A DNA stretch of 33,663 nucleotides from JARICQ01 sp964428475 (GCA_964428475.1 CAYRYO010000017.1:1-33663), one strand, 5' to 3'; numbered from the stretch's first letter, positions 25,080-33,142 are shown. A program made the numbers and translations. Notes: generated from the letters alone by a model not told the origin.

Positions 25080-26312
25080 ATGAGCTATATTTTTATAGAT
25101 TCTAAAGATGAAGTTGAAATGGTAGGACTTGTTGAAGACGGAAGATTAGCAGAATTTTACGTAGAAGAAAGATCAAACCAAAAGACACTTGGAAATATTT
25201 ATAGGGGTCGTGTAGATAAAGTTGTAAAGGGAATGGATGCAGCTTTTATAGACATAGGAGAAGAAAAAGATGCATATTTGCATTTAAAACAGGCTTTGCC
25301 AAAAAAACTTATGTATCAAAACAAGGCTTACAATATAAATGAAATATTAAAAGAAGGACAAGATATAATAGTACAAATTACAAAAGAAGCATCTGGTACA
25401 AAAGGTTCAAAAGTAAGTACTCATATAGAACTTAAAGGAAGATATATTGTACTTACTCCCTATTCCAAACAGGTTAATATTTCAAAGAAAATACACAAAA
25501 AACAAGAGGTAAATAGATTATTAGAAATTTCGAAAGACATTGTAAAAGAAGACATAGGGCTTATCTTTAGAACTGCTTCTATAGATAGAGAAAATGAGAA
25601 AATAGCTGAGGAATATAATATTTTGTTTGACATATATAAAAAGCTAGAGAGAGAAAGAAGTTTTCTTCCATGTCCCAAGCTATTATACAGTGAAGGAGAT
25701 ATTGGCTATCAAATAATTAGGGATTTATACAGTGAAGATATAGATGAGATCAAAGTAAATAGTGAAGCTTATTACAATGACTTAATATTAATGGAGGAGA
25801 ATTATCCCTTTAAGTTTTCAGATAAGCTAATTTTAGATAAGGAGTTTTCTATCTCTCTTGATCAAGATTTAAGTAGAGATATTAAAAATTCTCTAAATAA
25901 AAAAGTAAATCTTAAAAGTGGCGCATATTTAGTGGTAGATCAATTAGAAGCTCTAACTGTAATAGATGTGAACACGGGGAAATTTACAGGGCAAAGTTCA
26001 TTAAAAGATACAGTAATGAAAACCAATGTAGAAGCAGCTAAAGAAATTGCAAAACAAATTAGACTTAGAGATATCGGTGGAATAATAATAGTTGATTTTA
26101 TAGATATGACAAGCAAAGACGATGAAGATAAGCTATTATCAATGTTTAAAAGTTATCTTAAAAGAGATAGAAATAAAACTAATATAGTGGATATAACTAA
26201 GTTAGGATTGGTAGAACTTACTAGAAGCAAGAAGAGAAAGTCAGTTATTTCAGAGTATTATTCTATTTGTCCTAAATGTGAAGGCTTTGGAAAGATTTTC
26301 ATTGACTTTTAG
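25080..26312 (+). CDS. rng: Ribonuclease E/G family endoribonuclease
   Basis: Single-strand-specific endoribonuclease for rRNA and mRNA processing, 410 residues, the short RNase G form without the long C-terminal scaffold of RNase E. The N-terminal half contains the S1 domain (GNIYRGRVDKVVKGMDAAFIDIG, AYLHL). The DNase I-like catalytic part has the metal-binding aspartates in VIDVNTGKFTG and GGIIIVDFIDM, and the zinc-link cysteines in CPKCEGFGK close to the end. ATG 25080 follows AGGAGAG by a few bases, 13 bases after the preceding gene. Confidence 0.94.
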   Translation: MSYIFIDSKDEVEMVGLVEDGRLAEFYVEERSNQKTLGNIYRGRVDKVVKGMDAAFIDIGEEKDAYLHLKQALPKKLMYQNKAYNINEILKEGQDIIVQITKEASGTKGSKVSTHIELKGRYIVLTPYSKQVNISKKIHKKQEVNRLLEISKDIVKEDIGLIFRTASIDRENEKIAEEYNILFDIYKKLERERSFLPCPKLLYSEGDIGYQIIRDLYSEDIDEIKVNSEAYYNDLILMEENYPFKFSDKLILDKEFSISLDQDLSRDIKNSLNKKVNLKSGAYLVVDQLEALTVIDVNTGKFTGQSSLKDTVMKTNVEAAKEIAKQIRLRDIGGIIIVDFIDMTSKDDEDKLLSMFKSYLKRDRNKTNIVDITKLGLVELTRSKKRKSVISEYYSICPKCEGFGKIFIDF

Positions 26313-26330
26313 TATATATTTTGTTAAGAT
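26302..26330 (+). promoter_or_regulatory. rplU promoter
   Basis: TTGACT (26302-26307), 17 bases, TAAGAT (26325-26330), with TGT before the -10 as an extended element. The -35 overlaps the last codons of rng. Initiation near 26337 gives a roughly 78-base leader that contains the L21 leader structure. Confidence 0.65.
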
Positions 26331-26336
26331 AGTTTA

Positions 26337-26415
26337 GTGTAAGCCACGCAATCTGGGTTTTAAGTCTGAATAGCACCCTGTATTGGTGAGACTGGTTAGA
26401 GGAGGTGCAAGTGTA
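26337..26415 (+). ncRNA. L21 leader-like structured 5' UTR of rplU
   Basis: The leader contains nested pairings: GCCA (26343-26346) with TGGT (26393-26396), CAAT (26349-26352) with ATTG (26382-26385), and GGGT (26355-26358) with ACCC (26375-26378). The loop AGTCT (26363-26367) complements AGACT (26389-26393), a possible pseudoknot just before the ribosome binding site. Position and size match the known L21 leader element (Rfam family L21_leader), which is proposed to regulate this operon. The assignment rests on position and my hand fold. Confidence 0.6.
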
Positions 26416-26727
26416 ATGTATGCTGTTATAGAGACAGGTGGAAAACAATATAGAGTAAAACAAGGTGATGTAGTATTCGTTGAGAAATTAGATGTTGCAG
26501 AAGGCGAAACTATTAGCTTAGATAAAGTTCTTTTAGTATCTAATGAAGGAAATGTATCTGCAGGCAAGCCTTATGTTGATGGAGCAAAAGTTGAAGCTAC
26601 AGTTTTAGAACAAGGTAAGTCTAAGAAGATAATCGTATTCAAGTATAAAGCTAAGAAAAACTATAGAAAGAAACAAGGACATCGTCAACCATTCACAAAG
26701 TTAAAAATTGAAAACATAGTAGGTTAA
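26416..26727 (+). CDS. rplU: Large ribosomal subunit protein bL21
   Basis: Ribosomal protein L21, 103 residues, the normal length. It begins MYAVIETGGKQYRVKQGD and ends with KAKKNYRKKQGHRQPFTKLKI, both diagnostic. A longer in-frame reading from 26383 runs through the leader; ATG 26416 is the conserved start, eight bases after GGAGGTG. First of the rplU-prp-rpmA unit, which is conserved across Firmicutes. Confidence 0.98.
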   Translation: MYAVIETGGKQYRVKQGDVVFVEKLDVAEGETISLDKVLLVSNEGNVSAGKPYVDGAKVEATVLEQGKSKKIIVFKYKAKKNYRKKQGHRQPFTKLKIENIVG

Positions 26728-26731
26728 TCAT

Positions 26732-27088
26732 ATGATAATAGCTAAGATATACAAGGATAAAGATGGATATATAAGGAGATACTCTGTAAGTGGTCATGCA
26801 GACTATGCTGAATACGGATATGATATAGTATGTGCAGGAGTGTCAGCTCTTACTCAAACAGTGCTTATTTCTCTTGTGGAAGTATGTAAGATAGAAGAAA
26901 GTAGCATTGAGTATAAAATAGACGACAAAACAGGATTTCTTAATGTCAGCTTACCTAGAGATATTGAAGCTTATAAGCTAGAGAATAGTCAAATACTACT
27001 TAAATCTCTGGTTGTAGGAATTAATTCGATAATTGAAAGTTACCCGGATTATATAAACCTTGAATATAGGAGGTGCAGTGATGATTAG
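26732..27088 (+). CDS. prp: Ribosomal-processing cysteine protease Prp
   Basis: Protease that removes the N-terminal extension of ribosomal protein L27 in Firmicutes and relatives. The 118-residue protein has the catalytic histidine in SGHADYAEYGYDIVCAG and the nucleophile cysteine twelve residues later in the same motif (H22, C34). It lies between L21 and L27, four bases after rplU and overlapping rpmA by eight bases. Its predicted substrate site, LNLQLFASKKG, is present in the L27 encoded next door. Confidence 0.95.
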   Translation: MIIAKIYKDKDGYIRRYSVSGHADYAEYGYDIVCAGVSALTQTVLISLVEVCKIEESSIEYKIDDKTGFLNVSLPRDIEAYKLENSQILLKSLVVGINSIIESYPDYINLEYRRCSDD

Positions 27089-27374
27089 ATTGAATTTACA
27101 ATTATTTGCTTCTAAAAAAGGAGTAGGTAGTTCTAGAAATGGTAGAGATAGTGTTGGTAGAAGACTTGGAGTTAAAAGAGGAGATGGACAGTTCGTTTTG
27201 TCTGGAAATATCCTTGTAAGACAAAGAGGAACTAAAATCCACCCTGGAAACAATGTAAAAAGAGGTGGAGATGATACGCTATTTGCGACAGTTGATGGTG
27301 TAGTTAAATTTGAAAGAAAAGGCAGAGACAGAAAACAAGTTAGCGTTTATACTGTTGAAGAAGAGTTAGCATAG
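27081..27374 (+). CDS. rpmA: Large ribosomal subunit protein bL27 with Prp-cleavable N-terminus
   Basis: Ribosomal protein L27, 97 residues; its N-terminus contacts the peptidyl transferase centre. The start MIRLNLQLFASKKGVGSS carries the extension cleaved by Prp in this phylum, expected after FA so that the mature protein begins SKKG. The rest (NGRDSVGRRLGVKRGDGQFV, GNILVRQRGTKIHPGNNVKRG) is standard. ATG 27081 follows AGGAGGTG inside the prp coding end; the upstream in-frame ATG 27060 lies before that site. A terminator follows. Confidence 0.98.
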   Translation: MIRLNLQLFASKKGVGSSRNGRDSVGRRLGVKRGDGQFVLSGNILVRQRGTKIHPGNNVKRGGDDTLFATVDGVVKFERKGRDRKQVSVYTVEEELA

Positions 27375-27378
27375 ATCT

Positions 27379-27412
27379 TAAGCTTACCATTAGGTAAGCT
27401 TATATTTTTATT
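27379..27412 (+). terminator. Intrinsic terminator after rpmA
   Basis: TAAGCTTACC (27379-27388), loop ATTA, GGTAAGCTTA (27393-27402): a perfect 10-bp stem, followed by a T-rich run TATTTTTATTT. It starts four bases after the rpmA stop. Confidence 0.8.
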
Positions 27413-27422
27413 TAATATACTA

Positions 27423-27449
27423 ACTATTTTAGAATAGTATGGGTATAAT
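27423..27449 (+). promoter_or_regulatory. Possible obg promoter with a small inverted repeat
   Basis: TATAAT (27444-27449) is a perfect -10 but lacks a good -35 at 17 bases. Directly upstream, ACTATT (27423-27428), TTAG, AATAGT (27433-27438) form a perfect 6-4-6 inverted repeat occupying the -35 area. A promoter is expected because the rpmA terminator precedes; the repeat could be a binding site for an activator or repressor. Confidence 0.4.
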
Positions 27450-27508
27450 AATAAGGAGTTTGTATAAAATACAAAAGAATTAGTTTAATTATGAAGGATG
27501 TTGATGAT

Positions 27509-28780
27509 ATGTTTATAGATATAGCCGAGATTCATGTTAAAGGTGGAAAAGGTGGCGATGGTGTAGTAGCCTGGAGAAGAGAAAAATTTGAGCCATCAGG
27601 AGGACCTTATGGTGGAGATGGTGGTAATGGTGGAAGTATAATATTAAAAGCTGACGATGCTATTAGAACATTGATGGACTTTAAATATAAAAGGACATAT
27701 AATGGCGAAGTCGGAGAAAATGGAAGAAAGAAAAAGCAGTATGGAAAGGCTGGACAAGATATAATACTTAAAGTGCCAGTTGGAACACTGATAAAAGACA
27801 AGGAAAGTGGCAAGGTAATAGTTGATTTAAAGACTAAGGATCAAACCTTTACAATAGCAAGGGGTGGCAAAGGTGGTAGAGGAAATGCAAAGTTTGCAAC
27901 CCCTACTAGACAAGCTCCTGGATTTGCTGAGCCTGGTAAAAGAGGACAAGAAAGAGATATAATACTTGAACTTAAGACTATAGCAGATATAGGACTTATA
28001 GGATTTCCAAATGTAGGCAAATCAACCATACTATCTACTATTTCTGCTGCAAAGCCAAAGATTGCAAACTATCACTTCACTACTTTAAGGCCAAATCTAG
28101 GAGTAGTTCGAATAGAAGAAGAAAAATCTTTTTTAATAGCTGATATTCCAGGACTTATTGAAGGTGCCCATGAAGGTGCGGGTTTAGGACATGATTTTTT
28201 AAAGCATATTGAGAGAACCAGAGTCCTTGTACATGTGTTGGATATATCTGGATCAGAGGGAAGAGATCCATTAGAGGATTTTTATAAAATAAATCAAGAG
28301 TTGAGCAAGTATAATGTAAAATTAGAAGAAAAACTACAGATAATAGCTGCTAACAAAACAGACATCTTGGATGGTGATGAATTAGAAAGACTTAAGAGTG
28401 AACTAGAGCCAAAAGGCTACAAGATATATCCGGTGTCTGCAGCGACAAGACAAGGTATAGAAGAACTTAAATATGGAATGTGGGACCTACTATCACAGGT
28501 AGAAGACTATTATGATACATTTGATGAAGAATTGATTTATTTTGAAGAAGAGAAAAAGGAAGAGGAAATAATAGTCGAGAAAAAAGATGGCAAATATATA
28601 GTAGAGGGAAGTTTTGTAGAGAGGATACTTGAATCTACTTACTTTGATGATGTTGATTCACTTAGATATTTCCAAGATATGCTAAGGAAAAAAGGCATTA
28701 TAGATAGATTAAAGAATTTAGGTGTAGGCGAAGAAGATAGTGTATTTATATGCGATTATGAGTTTGAATTTTTTGAATAA
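27509..28780 (+). CDS. obg: Obg/CgtA ribosome-associated GTPase
   Basis: Essential GTPase in 50S subunit assembly and stress response, 423 residues. The glycine-rich Obg fold occupies about 1-158 (KGGKGGDGVVAWRREKFEPS, GGPYGGDGGNGGS). The G domain follows with GFPNVGKST (165-173), DIPGLIEGAHEGAGLG, NKTD and SAATRQG, then a C-terminal OCT domain from about 345. The family begins MFID at the first residues, which fixes the start at ATG 27509 with AAGGATG upstream; the ATG 27491 is too early. In Bacillus spo0B lies between rpmA and obg; it is absent here. Confidence 0.96.
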   Translation: MFIDIAEIHVKGGKGGDGVVAWRREKFEPSGGPYGGDGGNGGSIILKADDAIRTLMDFKYKRTYNGEVGENGRKKKQYGKAGQDIILKVPVGTLIKDKESGKVIVDLKTKDQTFTIARGGKGGRGNAKFATPTRQAPGFAEPGKRGQERDIILELKTIADIGLIGFPNVGKSTILSTISAAKPKIANYHFTTLRPNLGVVRIEEEKSFLIADIPGLIEGAHEGAGLGHDFLKHIERTRVLVHVLDISGSEGRDPLEDFYKINQELSKYNVKLEEKLQIIAANKTDILDGDELERLKSELEPKGYKIYPVSAATRQGIEELKYGMWDLLSQVEDYYDTFDEELIYFEEEKKEEEIIVEKKDGKYIVEGSFVERILESTYFDDVDSLRYFQDMLRKKGIIDRLKNLGVGEEDSVFICDYEFEFFE

Positions 28781-28792
28781 AGGAGGGATAAT

Positions 28793-29086
28793 TTGTTAAC
28801 GGGAAAACAAAGAGCATATTTAAAAAGCATGGCTAATACTATGGATCCATTGTTTCAAATAGGCAAAAATGGAATTACGGAAAATTTTGTTGAACAATTA
28901 AAAGAAGCATTAGAGACTAGAGAGATAATAAAGATGAAAGTGCTAAATAACAGTTTGTTAGACGCAAGTGAAGTTGCAAAAGAACTCTGTGAACTAGCAG
29001 ATGCTGAATTTGTTCAAAGCATAGGAAATAAAATAGTAGTATATAAAGAATCAGAGGAAAATAAAAAAGTAGAATTACCAAAATAG
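28793..29086 (+). CDS. yhbY: YhbY-type CRM-domain RNA-binding protein
   Basis: A 97-residue protein of the YhbY family, composed of a single CRM domain that binds pre-50S ribosomal particles. Typical features are LTGKQRAYLKSMANTMDPLFQIGKNGIT at the N-terminus, with the GxxG-like loop GKNG, and IKMKVLNNSLLDASEVAKELCE. TTG 28793 is the start, right after AGGAGGG. It lies between obg and nadD, a common Firmicutes arrangement fitting a ribosome-assembly theme. Confidence 0.93.
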   Translation: MLTGKQRAYLKSMANTMDPLFQIGKNGITENFVEQLKEALETREIIKMKVLNNSLLDASEVAKELCELADAEFVQSIGNKIVVYKESEENKKVELPK

Positions 29087-29104
29087 TATTTTGGAGGAAT
29101 AATA

Positions 29105-29722
29105 ATGAGAATCGGAGTAATAGGAGGAACCTTTGATCCTATTCATATTGGACATCTAATATCTGCTGAATATGCTAGAGAGAGTATAGGACTTGATAGA
29201 GTATTGTTTATGCCTTCTGGTATTCATCCATTTAAGTCAAATGATAAAGTTACAAATTCAGATATGAGAGTAAAGATGACAGCTCTTGCCATAGCAGAAA
29301 ATCCATATTTTGAAATATCACGAATGGGAGTAAATAGAAAAGATACAAACTACACAATAAATGATATTAGAGATTTAAAAGAAATATATCCAGAGGATGA
29401 AATATACTTTATCATTGGAACAGATATAATGAGTCAGATAGAAAAATGGAAAGAATTTTCGGAATTAACTAAGCTCTGTAAATTTATCTTATTTAATAGA
29501 TTGGGAAGAGAAGAAGACAATATAGATAAAAAGATAAGTGAACTTGAAGTTTCATATAATTTTAATGTTGAAAAGATAAAATCACCAATTATAGAGATAT
29601 CCTCCACTGCCATTAGAAATAGAAGAAGAGAGGGTGTAAGTATAAAACACATGGTTCCAAAATCTGTGGAAGATTATATAATAAAGCATGGAATATATTT
29701 ACAAGAGAAACCCTATGAATAA
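29105..29722 (+). CDS. nadD: Nicotinate-nucleotide adenylyltransferase
   Basis: Condenses nicotinate mononucleotide with ATP to deamido-NAD+, in NAD synthesis. The 205-residue protein shows the nucleotidyltransferase motif GGTFDPIHIGH at 7-17, MPSGIHPFK, FIIGTDIMSQIEKWKE and the C-terminal ISSTAIRNR. ATG 29105 follows GGAGGA. The last eight bases overlap the yqeK start, the usual nadD-yqeK-rsfS linkage. Confidence 0.96.
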   Translation: MRIGVIGGTFDPIHIGHLISAEYARESIGLDRVLFMPSGIHPFKSNDKVTNSDMRVKMTALAIAENPYFEISRMGVNRKDTNYTINDIRDLKEIYPEDEIYFIIGTDIMSQIEKWKEFSELTKLCKFILFNRLGREEDNIDKKISELEVSYNFNVEKIKSPIIEISSTAIRNRRREGVSIKHMVPKSVEDYIIKHGIYLQEKPYE

Positions 29723-30272
29723 AAAGATAGAAAAACAGATAATAAATGACATAGGTGAGATAAGATTTGAACATTCCATACGAGTAAAAGACACTGCAAT
29801 AAAACTTGCTAAGATAAATGGAGTAGATATCAAAAAGGCAGAGCTTGCATCACTTTTTCATGACTGCGGTAAAATGATAGATGATAAATTGCTATTAAAA
29901 AAGGTTGAAGAATTTGATATTATTCTAGATAAATATATGAACGAAAATCATGAATTAATACATGCTCCTCTGGGAGCTAAGATGGCAGAAATTCTCTATG
30001 GAATTAATGATATTGAAGTTTTAAATGCAATAAGATATCATACTACAGGGAAAAAGGATATGAATATTCTTGAAAAGGTAATATACATGGCAGATTATAT
30101 AGAACCTGGAAGAAGTTTTGATGGAGTAGAAGATATAAGAGAGATGGCATTTAGCGATATAGATAAAAGTATGTTTATGGCATTTGATAAAACAATTATG
30201 TTTTTAATAGAAAAGAGACAATTGATACAACCAGAGACTATAGTGGCAAGAAATAAATTAATTTTCATATAA
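29715..30272 (+). CDS. yqeK: YqeK family HD-domain bis(5'-nucleosyl)-tetraphosphatase (symmetrical)
   Basis: HD-domain hydrolase that splits diadenosine tetraphosphate to ADP. The 185-residue protein has the metal-binding residues in FEHSIRVKDTAIKLA, LFHDCGKMI (the HD pair) and NAIRYHTTGKKDM, plus EKVIYMADYIEPGRSF, a stretch characteristic of YqeK. ATG 29715 is taken as the start, overlapping the nadD end; the longer reading from 29688 extends further into nadD. Ribosome binding is weak (GAGA), consistent with coupling to nadD translation. Confidence 0.93.
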   Translation: MNKKIEKQIINDIGEIRFEHSIRVKDTAIKLAKINGVDIKKAELASLFHDCGKMIDDKLLLKKVEEFDIILDKYMNENHELIHAPLGAKMAEILYGINDIEVLNAIRYHTTGKKDMNILEKVIYMADYIEPGRSFDGVEDIREMAFSDIDKSMFMAFDKTIMFLIEKRQLIQPETIVARNKLIFI

Positions 30273-30284
30273 GGAGATGATAAC

Positions 30285-30626
30285 TTGGATATAGAAAGAA
30301 AACTATCTTTAATAGTTGATGCATGTGAAGATAAAAATGGAATAGATACAAAAGTTTTAAAAATAGATAAATTAACTTCAATTGCAGATTACTTTGTAAT
30401 AGTAAGTGGAAATTCATCCAATCAAGTAATGGCAATAGCTGATGCAGTGGAAGAAAAGGTATTAAAGGAAGAAAATATAGAATTTTTAAAAGAAGGGCAC
30501 AAAAGTGGAAGATGGATATTATTAGACTTTAATGATATTATAGTTCATGTATTCCATAAGGAACAAAGGGAATTCTACGATCTGGAAAGACTTTGGTCAG
30601 ATGGAGAAGAAATAAATATAAAATAG
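30285..30626 (+). CDS. rsfS: Ribosomal silencing factor RsfS
   Basis: Binds uL14 on the 50S subunit and blocks subunit joining when nutrients fall. The 113-residue protein has KLTSIADYFVIVSGNSSNQV, HKSGRWILLDFNDIIVHVF and REFYDLERLW, all diagnostic of RsfS/YbeB. TTG 30285 is the start, right after AAGGAGATG; the ATG inside that site is out of frame. Third of the nadD-yqeK-rsfS set. Confidence 0.95.
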   Translation: MDIERKLSLIVDACEDKNGIDTKVLKIDKLTSIADYFVIVSGNSSNQVMAIADAVEEKVLKEENIEFLKEGHKSGRWILLDFNDIIVHVFHKEQREFYDLERLWSDGEEINIK

Positions 30627-30635
30627 GAGGCTACT

Positions 30636-31022
30636 ATGAAAAAGGAATTTTTAGCTACAAAAGAAGCACCAGGCGCTGTAGGCCCATATTCTCAAGGAGT
30701 AAAAGCAAGCTGCGGAGAAATAATCTTTGTATCCGGTCAATTGCCAATAGACCCATCTAATGGAGAATTGTCTACGGGAAATATAGAAAAAGAAACTGGG
30801 TTGTGTCTTAAAAACATCCAAGCAGTTTTAGCGGCAGGTGGAGCTACAAAAGAAGATATTGTTAAAGTTAATCTATATGTAAAAGATATGAAGGACTTTT
30901 CTGCAATCAACACAGCATATGCAGAGTTTTTTGGAGATCATAAGCCTGCAAGAGCTCTAGTAGAAGTTGCAAGACTTCCAAAGGATGCTAATATAGAAAT
31001 TGAAGCAGTAGCAATAAAATAA
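30636..31022 (+). CDS. ridA: RidA family enamine/imine deaminase
   Basis: Hydrolyses reactive 2-aminoacrylate and related enamines formed by PLP enzymes. The 128-residue protein is the family length with AVGPYSQGVKA, FVSGQLPIDP, VKVNLYVKDM and DHKPARALVEVARLPKDANIEIEAVAI cut into the usual order; R106 in PARALVEV is the catalytic-site arginine of active RidA proteins. AGGAGG lies just before the ATG. It is last in the rightward unit; its stop codon lies within the shared terminator at 31020-31069. Confidence 0.95.
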   Translation: MKKEFLATKEAPGAVGPYSQGVKASCGEIIFVSGQLPIDPSNGELSTGNIEKETGLCLKNIQAVLAAGGATKEDIVKVNLYVKDMKDFSAINTAYAEFFGDHKPARALVEVARLPKDANIEIEAVAIK

Positions 31023-31069
31023 TAAAGAAATCCTAGGCCAAGTAAAATTTGCCTAGGATTTCTTTATTA
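31020..31069. terminator. Bidirectional terminator holding both convergent stop codons
   Basis: Arms of 19 bases (31020-31038 and 31051-31069) are perfectly complementary around a 12-base loop. On either strand the 3' arm reads GCCTAGGATTTCTTTATT, ending U-rich. The TAA of ridA (31020-31022) is in the left arm, and the TAA of the minus-strand carboxypeptidase (31069-31067) is in the right arm. Confidence 0.85.
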
Positions 31070-32335
31070 AGATTTATATAGGGTTTGGATTCGCCTTTTT
31101 TTTCTTCTCTTTTTTTTATTGTATAATACAAAAGATCTAAAAGTAATCACCCCTATAATTAAGAACCAATACCATTTACTCAATATCTTGCTCAAGACGG
31201 ATGGTTGCTTTACAGCCATTATGTCCATAGCGGATATTATATCCGACTCTGCGAGGGTTTTACCGTCCAAAAGATACTCTACCCTACCGATAACTTCATC
31301 TCTTGCTATAGGGGCTCTCAAGTCTTCCTTTAAAACTATATTTTCTTTTATTTTATCTTTATCATCAATATTTAAAGTATAGAAAGAATCAGATTTAATT
31401 ATACCAGGAATCAAAGGCATTACGCCATCTTTTATATCAAAATTATCTACAAATTTACCTGAAAATCCAATTCTGATTTTTTTGAAGTTTTCCAAGCCAT
31501 AATTTAATAATTTATGAGTATCAGCATATATATTATTTCTATCAGCTTTAAGTGATACAGCAATTAACTTTTGTTGATCATTTTCAAATGAAGTAACAAG
31601 GCAGTATTGAGCTGCATTAGTATATCCAGATTTTACTCCATTTACTCCTTCATATCTAGTAGGAACATATTCTCCGTTAATTAAAAGTTTTTCATTTGAA
31701 TAAAGCATTCTATTAGAAGAATTTAGATATCTCTCTTCAGTTTTTTTATTTGTTACAGGGATAGTTGCTCGATGATTTTTAACTATATCCCTAAAAATCT
31801 CGTTATCCATTGCGTATTTTGCAATTATGGCTAAATCATAAGCGGTAGTTAAATGCTCTTCATCGGGTAAGCCACTAGGATTATTAAAATGCGTGTTAAC
31901 AGCTCCTAGGGAAAGAGCTTTTTCATTCATAAGTTTTACAAATGAATCTACATTTCCAGATACATACTTTGCTATAGCAATTGCTGAATCATTAGCAGAT
32001 TCAATTAATAATGCATCGAGAAGTTGCGTGAGTGTAAGTTTTTCACCTGGTTCAAGTGCAATATGACTACCATTAGTTAAATCGACTACTTCTTGTTGGA
32101 TGGTAATCACATCATCTAAATTTCCATTTTCAATAGCAAGTATACCAGTCATTATTTTAGTAGTACTAGCAGGAAAAAATTGCTTATGAGGATCTTTCCC
32201 ATATAAAATATCTAGACTATCATAATCTATTAAAACAGCTCCCTCACCAAATAATTCCAAATCCTCGGCAAAAGAAAATGAATATGTACTAAGAAATATT
32301 GTAACTATAAATAATGAAAATATTATTTTTTTCAA
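31067..32335 (-). CDS. D-alanyl-D-alanine carboxypeptidase (PBP5/DacF family)
   Basis: Trims the terminal D-Ala from peptidoglycan pentapeptides outside the cell. The 422-residue protein has a Sec signal (MKKIIFSLFIVTIFLS, ending near SFA at residue 23), the S57-x-x-K60 motif in FPASTTKIMTG, the SAN triad in LIESANDSAI, the KSG triad in GVKSGYTNAAQ, a C-terminal beta domain and, unusually visible, a final membrane helix (WYWFLIIGVITF) with a lysine-arginine-rich tail. TTG 32335 is preferred because GGTG lies six bases upstream; the longer reading from 32401 would start before the promoter -10 at 32382-32390. It is the only complete gene on the minus strand. Confidence 0.92.
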   Translation of the reverse strand: MKKIIFSLFIVTIFLSTYSFSFAEDLELFGEGAVLIDYDSLDILYGKDPHKQFFPASTTKIMTGILAIENGNLDDVITIQQEVVDLTNGSHIALEPGEKLTLTQLLDALLIESANDSAIAIAKYVSGNVDSFVKLMNEKALSLGAVNTHFNNPSGLPDEEHLTTAYDLAIIAKYAMDNEIFRDIVKNHRATIPVTNKKTEERYLNSSNRMLYSNEKLLINGEYVPTRYEGVNGVKSGYTNAAQYCLVTSFENDQQKLIAVSLKADRNNIYADTHKLLNYGLENFKKIRIGFSGKFVDNFDIKDGVMPLIPGIIKSDSFYTLNIDDKDKIKENIVLKEDLRAPIARDEVIGRVEYLLDGKTLAESDIISAMDIMAVKQPSVLSKILSKWYWFLIIGVITFRSFVLYNKKKRRKKRRIQTLYKS

Positions 32336-32381
32336 AGACTTCACCATCCTTAACATGTTATAAATAATTATAGATAAATTG

Positions 32382-32390
32382 ATTATATCA
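32382..32390 (-). promoter_or_regulatory. Promoter (-10 region) of the carboxypeptidase gene
   Basis: On the minus strand TGATATAAT (32390-32382) is a perfect extended -10. At 17 bases upstream is TTAAAT, a weak -35. Initiation near 32375 gives a leader of about 40 bases before the TTG at 32335, and this helps decide the start. Confidence 0.55.
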
Positions 32391-32490
32391 AAAAAATACA
32401 AATTATTTAAGAGAAATTTATAAAAAAGAAGGATAAAACTAAATTAGTGTAGAATTATATGTAAAATAGTAAATAATTAGGAGGTATTTT

Positions 32491-33129
32491 ATGTATTCCT
32501 TTACAAAAAGAGAGCAAATAGTTATACTAGTAATTGTTTTTATAGTTATATCAATATTTGGGTATAAACTTATACTACAAGACAAAATAAGTGCAATCAA
32601 GGATGCACCTACATTAGAAATTGCAAGTGGAAGTATTGATTCGCAAGATGTGGAATTTACAGAGGATATAAAACAATTAGAAGAAGATAAAGTTATAATG
32701 GTTCATATAAGTGGACAAGTTTACAATCCAGGATTGTTAGAACTAAGAAGTGGTGATAGAATAAATGATGCAGTGGAACTTTCTGGAGGATTGAAAAAAG
32801 AAGCAGATATTGATAGAATAAACTTATCAAAGAAAGTACAAGATGAAGAAAAAATATATATACCAAAAATAGGCGAAGAATTAGAAGAAATAAAAACAAT
32901 AGAGTCTATTAGTGGATCATCAGACAACAATACTGATGCTAAGATAGATATCAACAACTGTAGCAAGGAGTTACTAACTTCTTTGCCTGGAATTGGCGAT
33001 GTTACAGCAGAAAAGATAATCAGCTATAGACAAGATTTTAAATTTCAAAAAATTGAAGACATAATGCAAGTATCGGGAATTGGAGACAAGAAATTCCAAG
33101 CAATAAAGGAATTAATAGTAGTTAGATAG
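32491..33129 (+). CDS. comEA: ComEA-like helix-hairpin-helix DNA-binding protein
   Basis: Membrane-anchored dsDNA receptor of the competence pathway. The 212-residue protein has an N-terminal membrane helix (about 9-28), an SLBB domain (MVHISGQVYNPGLLELRSGD, about 70-130), a Ser/Asp-rich linker and a C-terminal double helix-hairpin-helix (IDINNCSKELLTSLPGIGDV, VSGIGDKKFQAIKEL). Ribosome binding site TAGGAGG precedes the ATG. ComEC/ComEB are not next to it, so in this species it may serve another DNA-uptake or envelope role. It ends 13 bases before selD. Confidence 0.92.
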   Translation: MYSFTKREQIVILVIVFIVISIFGYKLILQDKISAIKDAPTLEIASGSIDSQDVEFTEDIKQLEEDKVIMVHISGQVYNPGLLELRSGDRINDAVELSGGLKKEADIDRINLSKKVQDEEKIYIPKIGEELEEIKTIESISGSSDNNTDAKIDINNCSKELLTSLPGIGDVTAEKIISYRQDFKFQKIEDIMQVSGIGDKKFQAIKELIVVR

Positions 33130-33142
33130 GAGGAAGAAGATA

